Shown here one piece after another: positions 54,485 to 64,000 of a stretch of DNA of 64,000 bases. Under the pieces are notes generated by a model that saw only the letters and a list, made by a program, of their open reading frames with translations, was not told where the DNA came from and made no database searches. This DNA is from Cercospora beticola. Lineage: Eukaryota > Ascomycota > Dothideomycetes > Mycosphaerellales > Mycosphaerellaceae. Location of the stretch: positions 3,472,001-3,536,000 of the forward strand of contig NC_088937.1 of the NCBI RefSeq assembly GCF_033473495.1, read 5' to 3'. Position numbers and translations under genes: made by a program. Each line of letters begins with the position of its first letter. The first letter of the stretch is position 1.

Positions 54485-56776
54485 GTTTGGTGCCTTGTCT
54501 CGCTGGCTTCGTTCATCGCGGCTTGCGCATGGTGTCACTTCTTACCTAGATATTCGTGTTTGCGCATTTAGATTGTGGAATGTTTTTGATGCAAGGCATT
54601 TTTGCATCATCGCGTAGGACTTCATCTCCATGATACGGCCAAGCACATTGATCACATCTCACGTCGTATCGCATCGCATCGTGTACTGCGAAGTAACACT
54701 GCTACTCCCACAGCGCTGAATGTACATTGTACAGCACAGGCGCATCACCAAAGAATCTCACGTAACGCACCTTGCTTAGCTTCTTTCTCCATCTGTCGTC
54801 CACCATCCCAAAACAGGTACCGCACGAGCAGACACGAACGCGCTCCCGGAGTCTCCGTCATCAACCAACACACCTCCGTTCTAAACTATTCTGAAGCATA
54901 GCGCCAAAGTCTGTCCTGTCGCCCCGTTGAGTTAATAAGTGACAGTTGGCAGCATAGCATGGAATTTACGGCAGTATTAGCAGGGTCATGCCCTCTTGTC
55001 TTCACTGAATCAAGGTATGTGACTTTGACGGTCTCTTGCTAGAGGGTACTGCCATTAGCGTCAGCGTTGGGTTGGACCACTGCTGGCCTGGCGATGGGTG
55101 TTTGATGGCATGGAGAGTTTTTTTCTCTGGTGTTGTTTTTGGTTGGTGGGGATGAAGCTATTTCAGGTGGACCATGGGATGGGTGAACGTTGGTGCGCTC
55201 GTGGGAAGGAGAGAGGGAGGGTTTTTGGGCTTCTGCGGACGGGAAGGAAGGAAGCGTGGCGGGTGGAGGCAGTTGCCGTGTTGGCTGCGTGGTTGATCGA
55301 CAGAGAGGCAGGTGTGCTACGACACCGACTTTGACAACGTTGATATTCTTCTACGCACATTAGGATGTCGTGCGCTTGCTGCTGCACACCTGTATCGCCT
55401 CATGGCGCAGCTACATTCAGCGATGAGTGGATAGCCCCACCGACCTCGACTCTCCGCCGCGCATCTTCAGACTCGCCCAGTCCCTAGGCATTTCTCCGCC
55501 CACGTCTTCCTCGAATACTCCGGCAGGCGTTTTCGATGCCTACAGCTCCCGCCCCGCCGGCGCAGAGCATGCAGAGCTTCTCGACGTGTTCGGCTACGTG
55601 GGCGTCCGCTGGCACAGTAGCCATGCCACCTCTGTATCGTGGACGCAGCACGCAGCGGACTTCTCTTTCGGTTCCGCACCCCACCTTCGCTCCTACGTTG
55701 AGTCGCAGCGACCACTACTTCCAGTCATGGCGACTGAGTTGAACCCTCCAATCCAGTAGCTACAGCCTTCTCGATCACTGGTCTTGTCACCGGCACAGCG
55801 TTACAATCGTGCGCGTGCTCGAGCCGAGGCCGTGGAAGCAGATGAGCTAGTTATCATGCTGGGGCGGTTCGTTTACATTTCTCTTCTGACAGCGGCGATG
55901 GAGCTGAGTTTCCGCCTGTTAGCAATGCCTATAGCACACCAGCAGTAGTTACCTGTCAAGATTCTCCGAGTGACTAAGGGTAGGTTGTGCGTCAGCGAAC
56001 ATATCCACAAGCTGGGTACCTGGCGCCAGAGCATTGCAGCAGGCTCAAAGATACGTGGACCGAAGCGGGATATCTGAACGCTCAATAATGGGGCTCGAAT
56101 GAAGCCACGACGATGCAACAGCACATGATCATTAGCGCGGTGGGTAGATGGTCGTCATCGGATATGTCTTCAAGGGGCACAGCAACGCTCCACAATAATT
56201 AGCGACTCCAGATCATCCAGCTGGAGATGAACCGCGCGCTGAGCGAAGAGCATATAAGCGCCATCACACGTCAACTAATGCACTACACCGATATTGTCAC
56301 GATCTGGTTATATGAAGCGTTTGTTGACGAGCTACCGTCGAACAGATTTACAGTATCGACTTGGACCACAGAGCTTGATTTAACCTCGCCTCTTCGCGAG
56401 CAAACAAACATTCTCTCAAATTTTAATCGAACGTTCCACGCTACCTCTTGACAGTCCAAAGCAGCGGTTTGACATTGGACACTGATTTGAGATCTAGGTG
56501 TCCATTGCAGGAGCCGAGCTTCAGTTATCAAGCGGATGTGCTACAAGGGCAAGCATCAGTCTGATCTGCCCAGCATAACCAGCAACGAGCGCCAATAGCC
56601 AAAATCTGACGACTCGTATCACCGCCAAATCCCATGTCCAGCATTCATCGGTAGAGCATCGGGCCTCATTTTCACAACGACAATTTCCCCGCGAATGCCT
56701 GATCGCTGCAGCAATAGCGGAATCCGATCGGCAGCTGCGAACAAGAGACCTGGTCACGCCTACTGCACTATACTGT
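54485..56776. other. 2.3 kb divergent spacer
   Basis: Between the multipass membrane gene and the DUF3431 gene. A 110-codon frame at 55427-55759 begins at GTG and has no family resemblance. I see no transposon ends or RNA gene. Confidence 0.3.
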
Positions 56777-58082
56777 ATGAGGAAAGGCAGCCCAAGACAT
56801 GACATGGATGCCGGAACGCGACCACATAATGCGAGCGTCACTTTTGAAGAAAGTCTTGGTGCATCAGCACGAGTTCATGGAGTTCTCGACAAGTTCTGCT
56901 GTGTATGCGTTATGCAGTTTTCATCAGCTCTGTTTGGGAGCTTCAATGGGCTCTTTCGCATACTTTGGGCCACCGTTAGCTGCTTCTCCGCCGCTGTCCT
57001 ACTCATGACAGTGATGACTGATCGCTATGCGATATCATCCGAGCCCTGGACAATTTCAACACAGCAAACTCCTTTGGTCGATACGGCAAAGCCATTGAAG
57101 AAAGCAGTAGAGGTGGTAGTTGCAAGCCAGAAAGACGACAACACTACCTGGCTCGATGCATTCGCAGACTGGCCGAGAGCGATATACGTAACTGATGACC
57201 CTCAAGCGGCACTAAAGGTGCCCATCAACAAAGGTCGAGAGGGGATGGTATATTTGAGGTGCGTGCAGGGATTTTCAATAAGTTCCAGAGCTAATTGTTT
57301 GCAGCTATATCATCGACCACTACGACGAATTGCCAACTGTCGCCATCTTCTCTCACTCGAAGCGCTACCAATGGCACAACGATGATCCTCTATACGATGG
57401 TCTTTCTGTCCTATCTCGGCTGAATCTTTCCCACGTCGAGGCACAAGGCTACACCAACCTTCGTTGCGTGTGGTCGTTAGGCTGCCCGAGTGAGATTCAT
57501 CCTTGGGTAGAAGCTGAAGCGCCACCTCCGGAGTCTGATCCGGAATCCAACAGTGCCCGCGCGGGATCGTTCTACAAGGCCGCTTTCCAGCAGATTTTCC
57601 CGGATACTACTGTTCCGGAAACCGTGGGAGCACCTTGCTGTGCGCAGTTTGCAGTGACTGCTGCGAAGATTCAGGAAAGGCCTAAGGCCGACTATGAGCG
57701 GATTCGGGATTGGTTGTTGGAGACGCCTTTGAATGATAATTTGAGTGGGAGGATACTGGAATATATGTGGCATAGTAAGTCTGACGTTGCGCTTATTGCC
57801 TCATACGATCCTGTTTGAGCTGATATGTTCGTAGTCATCTTTGGCCAAGAAGCAGTTCACTGTCCCGATCCCGAGGAGTGCTACTGTAAGCTCTATGGTA
57901 TCTGCGGAGTGCCCTGTGATGTGTTTGGCCAGTGCAAAGGGGTTTTCACTATGCCGTCGTATTCGACATTGCCTGATGGCTGGCCCGACTATGGCTGGGA
58001 AAAGGAATGGCAGAACGCGACGGAGATCAGGAGGAACTTTGAAAAGGCCTTTGGGCTTTCTGGAAACACTCCGGAGTCTTGA
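56777..58082 (+). CDS. DUF3431 family protein, type II membrane, glycosyltransferase-like
   Basis: Three exons (56777-57258, 57305-57774, 57835-58082) give 399 aa. An N-terminal helix (FRILWATVSCFSAAVLLMTV, about 60-80) anchors the protein, with the catalytic-looking part after it. DUF3431 hallmarks are VVVASQKDDNTTWLDAFADW, IYVTDDP, VPINKGREGMVYLSYIIDHY, IFSHSKRYQWHNDDPLYDG and NLRCVWSLGCPSEIHPWVEA. The GREGMVYL-SYIIDHYD junction is restored exactly by the 46 nt intron with branch GAGCTAAT. Family members are fungal and thought to be Golgi or wall-related, but no reaction is established. An internal Met just before the helix could be the true start. Cys-rich region (CPDPEECYCKLYGICGVPC) near the C-terminus. 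Confidence 0.9.
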
Positions 58083-58698
58083 GGACGTAACGAGCGGTCT
58101 TCGAAAAAGTGTCTGCTTTTTACTGAATCGCACCCCAATTGTCCGTCTGGTCGCCGCGTTCCGGCCTCTTGCATGACACGCTGAAGTGAGCGCACTAAAA
58201 TTTTCTTACATTGAGAACCCAGGGTCATGTTATCGAGAGGATTGCCCTCAATGCGGCTGGCCAGCACATCGCTTCCCCACTGTTCAAGCGGCGCTCATAT
58301 GAGACAAGCTAGCTCCGCCAGCTTGGAGATCTTATTCACTCAACCCCACCTCACTTCAGCTTGCGGAAGGACTTTTGGTGACACTCAAGCTAGGACGAGC
58401 TTGTGCGAGACACTCAGTTGCATGCTGGTAAGGATGAAGCACATGCAAATTCGACGTTGCACAAGCTTGCAACTTCACTTGTTGCGCAGACGAAGAGCAC
58501 AAAACCGAACCATTTCCCCCGTGTTTGATATCTTCAAACTTCCCACTCTCACCCAACACATCCACGACAGCTACATCATCCATTGATATCAATCATCTCA
58601 GGTCCCGACCAACACTTGCTTTCACACGCTGGGTGTGTCACCCGCGCGGCGACCTCGCGGCTTACAGTTCAGCACCAAATCCTTTCCAACATTGGATC
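58083..58698. other. Upstream region of the next gene
   Basis: 616 bp. The reading frame of the next gene stays open upstream to 58525 but has no ATG there, so an upstream exon with another start cannot be excluded. Confidence 0.3.
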
Positions 58699-60375
58699 AT
58701 GGGCTTTATTGAGTTCCACCGTGGCAAGCTCTGCGTGGGCATACGCAGAGCCGACTCCCTCAGAGTTTGGGCCAAGCCGCAGTTTGAGGACGGTGGCGCA
58801 ATCGTTCAGGACGACGACGACACCATTGTACCAGACCTCTTCAAGTTCAAGGTGCTGGAGGGGCAACGCCGTGAGCCCATGCTGTCAGAGGTCATCTGGC
58901 TTCCTCACTTCAATCCTCTCTACTTCGATGCGGACGACAAGAAGTCAAGAGAAAAGAAGCAAATGCAATTCATCGGGGATGCATGGAAGTATCTCGATGA
59001 GAATGATCCAGAGGAGGTTCGTCGGATGGAGCAGGAGCTGGAGCAGCCTGAATATCGCAAGTGGCAGACTTGGTTTGATGAGGCAAAGGTCTTCAAGCGA
59101 AGGCAACTGAGGAACAGACAGGGCAGGAGGAACAGACGCGTTCAACAAGCTCAAGATATTGCACAAGTGGTTGGCGGAGGGGCGGACGAGATCGAGGTCA
59201 ATTCTGACAGCTCTGGCGTAGACTCTACTTTCGGGGATGACACGGCACCTGTGCGTGCGAGGAAGAAACGCACGCGGGGAGTGAGTGCGGATATGCCACC
59301 ACCATCTCTCTCCAACGGACGCAGAGGCGGCGGAGATGATTCAAGTGGGCCAGCAAAGAAGCGTGCTAAGCCCAAGCCGAAGCCGAAAAAGGGCAAGAAC
59401 CCTGCAGGCCACGATGGTGGCGACGACAACGAACCTCTCGTTTCTGGAGGACTGCCGCCAGGGATTCATCACTTCGCGAACACTGGCCGCGATTTCATGA
59501 TGGAAGGAGTAGAGGAATTTAGCTCCGCATCTGGCGAGCATTCAAACAACGGAGTTGGATTGCGGTCGTGGCAATCGTCTGGACAGCCCACTCCAGATGT
59601 AGAGTTCGACTTCAATGATCTGACTAACTTCATGGACTTCTCTACTCCGGAGGCTCCTCAGAGCCGCGCCCATACTCCATCGGGCAACACTGGCAGTAAG
59701 CTGTTCGTGACGCCTATCCAGACGCTTGGGACGTCCGGCCATCAGAGTGCATCGCCCTCTCGGGGCCCACGGTCTACGATTAGTTCCCACTCCAACCATA
59801 GCAACGGTCTTTCTGGCTATGGAGCTCGCCTAAACCCTCAGGGAACAGCCTCGCGAAGCAGTCCCAGCAACAAAAACAGGCCCAACGGCCACTTGCAGTC
59901 TCCCGCTCGCCACTTCCAGCGTGCAGGCTCAATGATGAGCGACGTTGATCGCAGAAATTGTGGCATGACGGATGCTGATGCGATGGAACGTGCAGTGAAA
60001 GCTTCCAAGGATCACGACGAGTTGATCCGTCGCCAAAGACTTGAGAGCCTTGCACGAGCCGAGCAGCAACAGACAGCCAACCAGGATCCGCCTCTTGACG
60101 AACATCAAGCTCAAGAGGCAGTATCGCACCCAGAGCGCGAAGCTGAGTCACAGCCACCCGGCCAAGAACCAACTGTTGGCAGTAGCCAACCCGAGGCAGC
60201 ACAGCAAACGGAGCGCGAAGCTGATCAGCAGCAACCCAATCAAAATCCGCCTGCTGGCGACAATGAAGCCGAAGCAGCACAGCCCGAAGTGCAAGAACCT
60301 CCAGCTGGACCAGAAGAGCCAAATGCGGCCGCTGCTGATGAATCCGACGATGAGGACTTGACCGGAGACGACTGA
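58699..60375 (+). CDS. Unrecognised charged protein with acidic repeat tail
   Basis: One exon, 558 aa from the first in-frame ATG. The first 170 residues look folded (GFIEFHRGKLCVGIRRADSL, ..., VIWLPHFNPLYFDADDKK) and may be a conserved fungal domain that I cannot name. Next is a Lys/Arg-rich part with nuclear-type signals (RARKKRTRG and PAKKRAKPKPKPKKGK, about 180-235). A Ser/Gly/Asn-rich linker follows, then a helical DADAMERAVKASKDHDELIR (about 430-450). A Glu/Gln/Pro tail of about four imperfect 25-residue repeats ends in ESDDEDLTGDD. Nuclear location is inferred. The true start may lie in an upstream exon. Confidence 0.7.
   Translation: MGFIEFHRGKLCVGIRRADSLRVWAKPQFEDGGAIVQDDDDTIVPDLFKFKVLEGQRREPMLSEVIWLPHFNPLYFDADDKKSREKKQMQFIGDAWKYLDENDPEEVRRMEQELEQPEYRKWQTWFDEAKVFKRRQLRNRQGRRNRRVQQAQDIAQVVGGGADEIEVNSDSSGVDSTFGDDTAPVRARKKRTRGVSADMPPPSLSNGRRGGGDDSSGPAKKRAKPKPKPKKGKNPAGHDGGDDNEPLVSGGLPPGIHHFANTGRDFMMEGVEEFSSASGEHSNNGVGLRSWQSSGQPTPDVEFDFNDLTNFMDFSTPEAPQSRAHTPSGNTGSKLFVTPIQTLGTSGHQSASPSRGPRSTISSHSNHSNGLSGYGARLNPQGTASRSSPSNKNRPNGHLQSPARHFQRAGSMMSDVDRRNCGMTDADAMERAVKASKDHDELIRRQRLESLARAEQQQTANQDPPLDEHQAQEAVSHPEREAESQPPGQEPTVGSSQPEAAQQTEREADQQQPNQNPPAGDNEAEAAQPEVQEPPAGPEEPNAAAADESDDEDLTGDD
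60055..60340 (+). repeat. Imperfect 25-residue Glu/Gln/Pro coding repeats
   Basis: The tail of the preceding gene shows units starting RAEQQQTANQDPP, REAESQPPGQEP, READQQQPNQNPPAG and a shorter QEPPAGPEEP, each ending in an Ala/Glu/Gln run. Confidence 0.6.
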
Positions 60376-60842
60376 ATCTTCGGTGGCCATCTAGCTCACG
60401 ACACAAGCATCACAATTTGAGGACGATGCCTTGAGGCAATGACCCGATTGACCACAACATCAGGATCACTATTCGGACCCTAAGACGGCAGAGTCTTCTG
60501 CTTCTCATATTCACGTTTGGCATGGCGCGATCGAAACCAGCACGACGCGCGGTACACCAGAACGACACAACACACCACAACAGACTCATTCTCACTTCAA
60601 GCTCGGAGACCTAATTTGTATACCAAGAACTAAAAGCCTAAGACTGGATCAAACATCACCACTTTTCTCTAACATTTGACATAAAATCGAGGCACGGCAA
60701 TATCGACAAAGATATCATGATAGATGGAGACAGCAAGCCTTAATGACTTTTCTTAAACCTCTTTCCCCAATGATCTCACCATACCGTGAGAGTGATTGCT
60801 CTCCTTTTTCGAACCACTGATCGACCACAGCTTCGTGAGATT
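60376..60842. other. Short spacer
   Basis: 467 bp between two plus-strand genes. AT-rich, no recognised element. Confidence 0.35.
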
Positions 60843-61812
60843 ATGAGTACATTGACATCAGCAAAAAATCTCGCCCCATCTTGCACTGACTGTCTGAATT
60901 TTCCAGATCTCGAAACTTCCAGCTCCACCCCTAGAATGACAATCACAACAGCTCGCTCCGTTCTTTCTCTTCCCGACCTCATTGTTTCGATAGTTCCTCC
61001 CCAGTCGACCTCATATGATTCTCATGAACGCATCCACAACCTACAAGATGCCAAAGTCCATACCCACTCACCCGAGAAATTTGACCAAACTTCAACAGCT
61101 CAACCAAGCCGTCGCTCGCCACGAGAAGATTTGGGAAAACATACATCACAATCATGCCCTGCCAATCCTTCACATAAATATCGGAGACTTTCGATGTACG
61201 ACCATGGCGTACACAAGAGCTTGGGCTCGGGAAGAAGTGTTATGAGACGAGGCGTTGAACAGGGAGAAGCAGAGTCTGATGTTGACGCTGAAAGTCGTGA
61301 AAAGAAACGACAACAAGAAGAGAAAGAGGAAGAGAAGTGGGAGGAAAGTAAATGCAAGAGAGCAACACGCAACAAGGCATGGCCATGACGAAGATGAATT
61401 GCTAAAAATAACGAGAGAAATGCGACAAACACAAATCGGAGCCGATGATGAAGCTGGATTTTCGCATAATGATGCAGATCGAGAGGGACAAAGTCCGCAA
61501 GTAAACAGCCATCAAGCCACGCAAAGCCAGCCTGCAGTATCACAAAAACATGCAGCGACAGGGCGGTGTCGATTCTGCGAATTCTTTCAGAACTTGGAGA
61601 CTTTGGAATTAGAGCAGCAGATTCCCTCGCTCATCGCGGAGAGCGAGACCACTGCCCAGCAAGCAGAAGTTTTGAGCAAGGAAGCGAAGGAAGAGATTCA
61701 GGAAGCATGCAGCGGAGAGAACGAAGAAGAAATCAATGTGGGAATCGTCCAGCCGCAATCGCTATCAGATATCAGTAGTGAAGGGAAAGAGTACCCGAGC
61801 GCACACGAATAG
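60843..61812 (+). CDS. Unrecognised protein with two CxxCxxFxxLE motifs
   Basis: Model: exons 60843-61347 and 61394-61812, joined across a 46 nt intron (donor GTAAAT), give 307 aa in frame. No family is recognised. Near the N-terminus is CTDCLNFPDLE (C14, C17). In the second exon is CRFCEFFQNLE (C227, C230), the same spacing C-x2-C-x2-F-x2-L-E. Between them the chain is polar and very Lys/Glu-rich (EKKRQQEEKEEEKWEE). After the second motif come acidic helices. The shared motif supports both exons belonging to one gene, but the intron's branch site is poor and the start is only the first convenient ATG. Confidence 0.45.
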
Positions 61813-62026
61813 AACATGGAATGGCTGGAGTGGTCGAAGAAGTGTCAAGATGCTTTTTCTTATTCAATTGAGTACGCTCAGCTGGTATCATTCCGGTCGT
61901 CCCTTCTCCAGCTTTTTGAGTTTCATCTATGTTACACCCAGCGAGGCTTTTTCCAAAGTACGCTTCGAAGGACGCCTTCCTGCTTATGCCAGCGATCTCG
62001 AAGCAATGCTGAGCGACAGCAGTCAT

Positions 62027-64000
62027 TTAAAACGCCACTCTCGTCCTCATCTCCTGCACCTTCTTCTCAATCTCCTTCACACTGCGATCCACTTCTGCCG
62101 CAACCTTCTGCTTGCTGTCATAGCTGAGCGCCATGAAACGTTCGCAGAGATCGCCATCAATGACGCCCTTGACAGGGACGTAGTACGATCGATACATGAG
62201 ATGGTCTCGTCCTGCAAGGGGAGGATCCTCCGCACGCAATTGCTGCTCAAGCGAAGTGAAGAATTCGACATCCTCGCGAGTGACGAATGGCACGAGCATG
62301 CCGAGTGTACCTTGCAGACCAGACCAGAACAACACTTCTTGACCTCCAGCCACAAGTGCGGTACGCTGCAAGCTCATGGGGATGTCTTGGCAGTAGTAGT
62401 GTGCACGCAGATCGAGTCGGTATGGTGCACCATTCAGGTAGCTTCGCTCATTCATGATGAAACCACCGGCACCTTCTTCATCGGCCTCTTGACTGGGTTG
62501 TTCCGGACACCGCACAACCCACAGATTGCCAAACTTGTCGCCTCCTGCAACGGTCTCGTAGTCGATCATTGTTGTGCCTGTCGTCCATCGCTGGATGACA
62601 TCGTCCACAAATGGGATCAGCCTATTGAACCCGGGCTTATAGACGAGGTATGTGACACTCTCGCTGACATCACCGCAGATGATGCGATTACCATGCGCCT
62701 CGAGCGAGACGATCTGGTTGGGCGTTGCTGTCCCACGCGCTTTTCGCAGCAGAGCCTTCATACCCATGTCGTAAATTAACAGCTCGTTGCCCACGCCCAA
62801 CGCCAGTCGCCCGTGGAAAGGTAGTAGGGCGTAGATCGGCTGTGCGAACTTGGTCTTGTGAACGAATGTCATCTTTGTGCCGTCCTCCTCAAGCTTGTAG
62901 ATGTGCACGTAACCGGCAGCCTGCTGTGCAGTGCCTGGCGACATGTGCTGTCCGGTGCCGACTGCTAAGTACAACTCATAGTTTCGTGACTCGAAAGCGA
63001 CACACGTGCAGCACAAAGCAGCCTCGTTCTCGCCCAGCTCAACTGTGGACACAACGCCTTGTCGGTTGAGTGGGTCGATGGCTTGGATGCAGGATGCCCA
63101 ATGCGAAGTACCGCGTGGCAGTCCAAGATGGCGCTCGAGCGCCGTGGCTTCTTCATCATCGTCGATGACCTTACCGCGGAGCTGGTCACGAGTGGCTTTG
63201 GAAAGGGTGTTGCCATCAGCTTGGACAGTATACCAGATCGGGAAGTACGGATTCCGAGTCATGCCACGAGGAGTGTTGTTCAGCGGTATTGCGCTGTGTG
63301 AAAGTCTGCCCTCTACTGATGGCAGCTGAAAGATGAGAAGTGAAGATCCCTGGATGGCGCAAAGTCCACTGAGGTCGGGACTGATGAAGGCTCGTGCGGC
63401 TTCCATTTGCTCTGCGATCAAAGGCGTAACCGTGTAGAGATGCGATTGGGGATGGTTGTAGCCGAGCCATGGTCTACTTGAGCATGCGAGCACGCAATCT
63501 TCGTCCTCGACTTGCACTGGACACAAGCGAGGGGCTTTCGTGCCGAGGAATTTGGTTCGGACGTCTCCAAGTTCTCCAGTTGTTTCGTCGATGACTGCAC
63601 GGAGATATAGGCCTGACTGCAGACCGATGTGGACGACATTGATGGTAGTACCGGAAGCAGGATCAAGCATCTCCACGATTTCGAGAGAAGTAGGGACTGC
63701 AGACAGAGCCTGCACACTTCGCGCCTCGAGTGGAGTATCGAGCTCGATACTGAGGACACGAATGGTACAGTCGTCGCAGCCTACCACTGCATATTTCGAT
63801 TGTTGTCGTCCCTTTGGTGTTTGCCCTACCGACATTGCTGTAATTTTACCGCTCATCTCGGGCATCTCATCCAGTTGGACGAGAACGCCGTCTTCGCCCA
63901 TGAAGAAGAAACAGAGCTCTGCTGAACTCAGGCCCAGCAAGAGCTGGTACTGATTCGCTGAAGCCACGACACATGTGCGATGTGATGGAGTGTTCCACTC
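62027..64000 (-). CDS. rse1: Splicing factor RSE1/SF3B3, C-terminal part (runs off edge)
   Basis: The frame is open from the right edge to TAA/TAG at 62027, giving 657 residues of the C-terminal half of a protein normally about 1,200 aa long. RSE1 is the beta-propeller scaffold of the SF3b part of U2 snRNP. Seen: EWNTPSHRTCVVASANQYQL then LLGLSSAELCFF; SRPWLGYNHPQSHLYTVTPL; GVVSTVELGENEAA; YDMGMKALLRKAR; the GGDKFGNLWVVRCPEQ strand; and the last helices GVIDGDLCERFMALSYDSKQ and EIEKKVQEMRTRVAF. These are specific to RSE1 and not DDB1 or CPSF160. The 5' part lies beyond position 64000. No intron is needed in this part. Confidence 0.96.
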   Translation of the reverse strand, partial: EWNTPSHRTCVVASANQYQLLLGLSSAELCFFFMGEDGVLVQLDEMPEMSGKITAMSVGQTPKGRQQSKYAVVGCDDCTIRVLSIELDTPLEARSVQALSAVPTSLEIVEMLDPASGTTINVVHIGLQSGLYLRAVIDETTGELGDVRTKFLGTKAPRLCPVQVEDEDCVLACSSRPWLGYNHPQSHLYTVTPLIAEQMEAARAFISPDLSGLCAIQGSSLLIFQLPSVEGRLSHSAIPLNNTPRGMTRNPYFPIWYTVQADGNTLSKATRDQLRGKVIDDDEEATALERHLGLPRGTSHWASCIQAIDPLNRQGVVSTVELGENEAALCCTCVAFESRNYELYLAVGTGQHMSPGTAQQAAGYVHIYKLEEDGTKMTFVHKTKFAQPIYALLPFHGRLALGVGNELLIYDMGMKALLRKARGTATPNQIVSLEAHGNRIICGDVSESVTYLVYKPGFNRLIPFVDDVIQRWTTGTTMIDYETVAGGDKFGNLWVVRCPEQPSQEADEEGAGGFIMNERSYLNGAPYRLDLRAHYYCQDIPMSLQRTALVAGGQEVLFWSGLQGTLGMLVPFVTREDVEFFTSLEQQLRAEDPPLAGRDHLMYRSYYVPVKGVIDGDLCERFMALSYDSKQKVAAEVDRSVKEIEKKVQEMRTRVAF

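Noticed and set aside
55427..55759. 110-codon plus-strand frame in the 2.3 kb gap
   Set aside because: It has only a GTG start, no family resemblance and no splice context; not enough to call a gene.
61736..62779. 347-codon plus-strand frame into RSE1
   Set aside because: Most of it is antisense to conserved RSE1 strands and helices.
1..64000. Transposons, CRISPR arrays, prokaryotic operons
   Set aside because: I saw no transposase or reverse transcriptase motifs, no long terminal or inverted repeats by eye, no spaced repeats, and all genes are eukaryotic in structure.

Overview
This window looks like nuclear DNA of a filamentous ascomycete (Pezizomycotina; a Dothideomycete is my guess from gene style, not proof). 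Genes lie on both strands about 2-3 kb apart. They carry short introns of roughly 46-110 nt, with GTNNGT donors, CTRAC-like branch sites and YAG acceptors. The families are fungal: Zn2Cys6 activator, Dal5-type MFS transporter, DUF3431, LIM-RhoGAP, STU1/CLASP and RSE1. I rebuilt exons by joining frames at splice signals and checking that the lengths stay in frame.

Region 1-9.5 kb is accessory in character. It holds a frame-broken Hsp70/actin-like ATPase gene, then a compact group: a DHDPS/NAL-type aldolase (-), an MFS carrier (+), a Zn2Cys6 regulator (-) and an amadoriase/sarcosine-oxidase-type flavoenzyme (-) with a peroxisomal C-terminus. A carrier, a regulator, an oxidase and a Schiff-base lyase side by side suggest a small catabolic cluster for an amine or amino-acid-like substrate.

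Region 10-24 kb is mostly housekeeping: a ribosome-biogenesis L1-domain protein, an atypical dual-specificity phosphatase with an open frame beyond its stop, carnitine acetyltransferase with a mitochondrial exon plus a PTS1, mitochondrial malate dehydrogenase, and a two-LIM RhoGAP. Carnitine acetyltransferase and malate dehydrogenase both serve two-carbon metabolism. A TATA box and leader-like sequence in the gap at 19.2-20.3 kb hint at an unannotated plus-strand transcript.

Region 24-45 kb has a 3 kb gap upstream of the RhoGAP, then STU1, a basic-secretory-protein-type metallopeptidase, a pyrimidine 5'-nucleotidase, a large disordered protein, a multi-KH RNA-binding protein, a PTEN phosphatase and a small signal-peptide/one-TM Ser/Thr-rich surface protein.

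Region 45-64 kb has ribosomal protein S5 (uS7), an FAD monooxygenase, a bZIP factor whose intron splits the basic region from the zipper, a multipass membrane protein, a DUF3431 protein, two unrecognised proteins, and the C-terminal half of splicing factor RSE1 running off the right edge. I saw no transposon, CRISPR array, convincing tRNA or rRNA.
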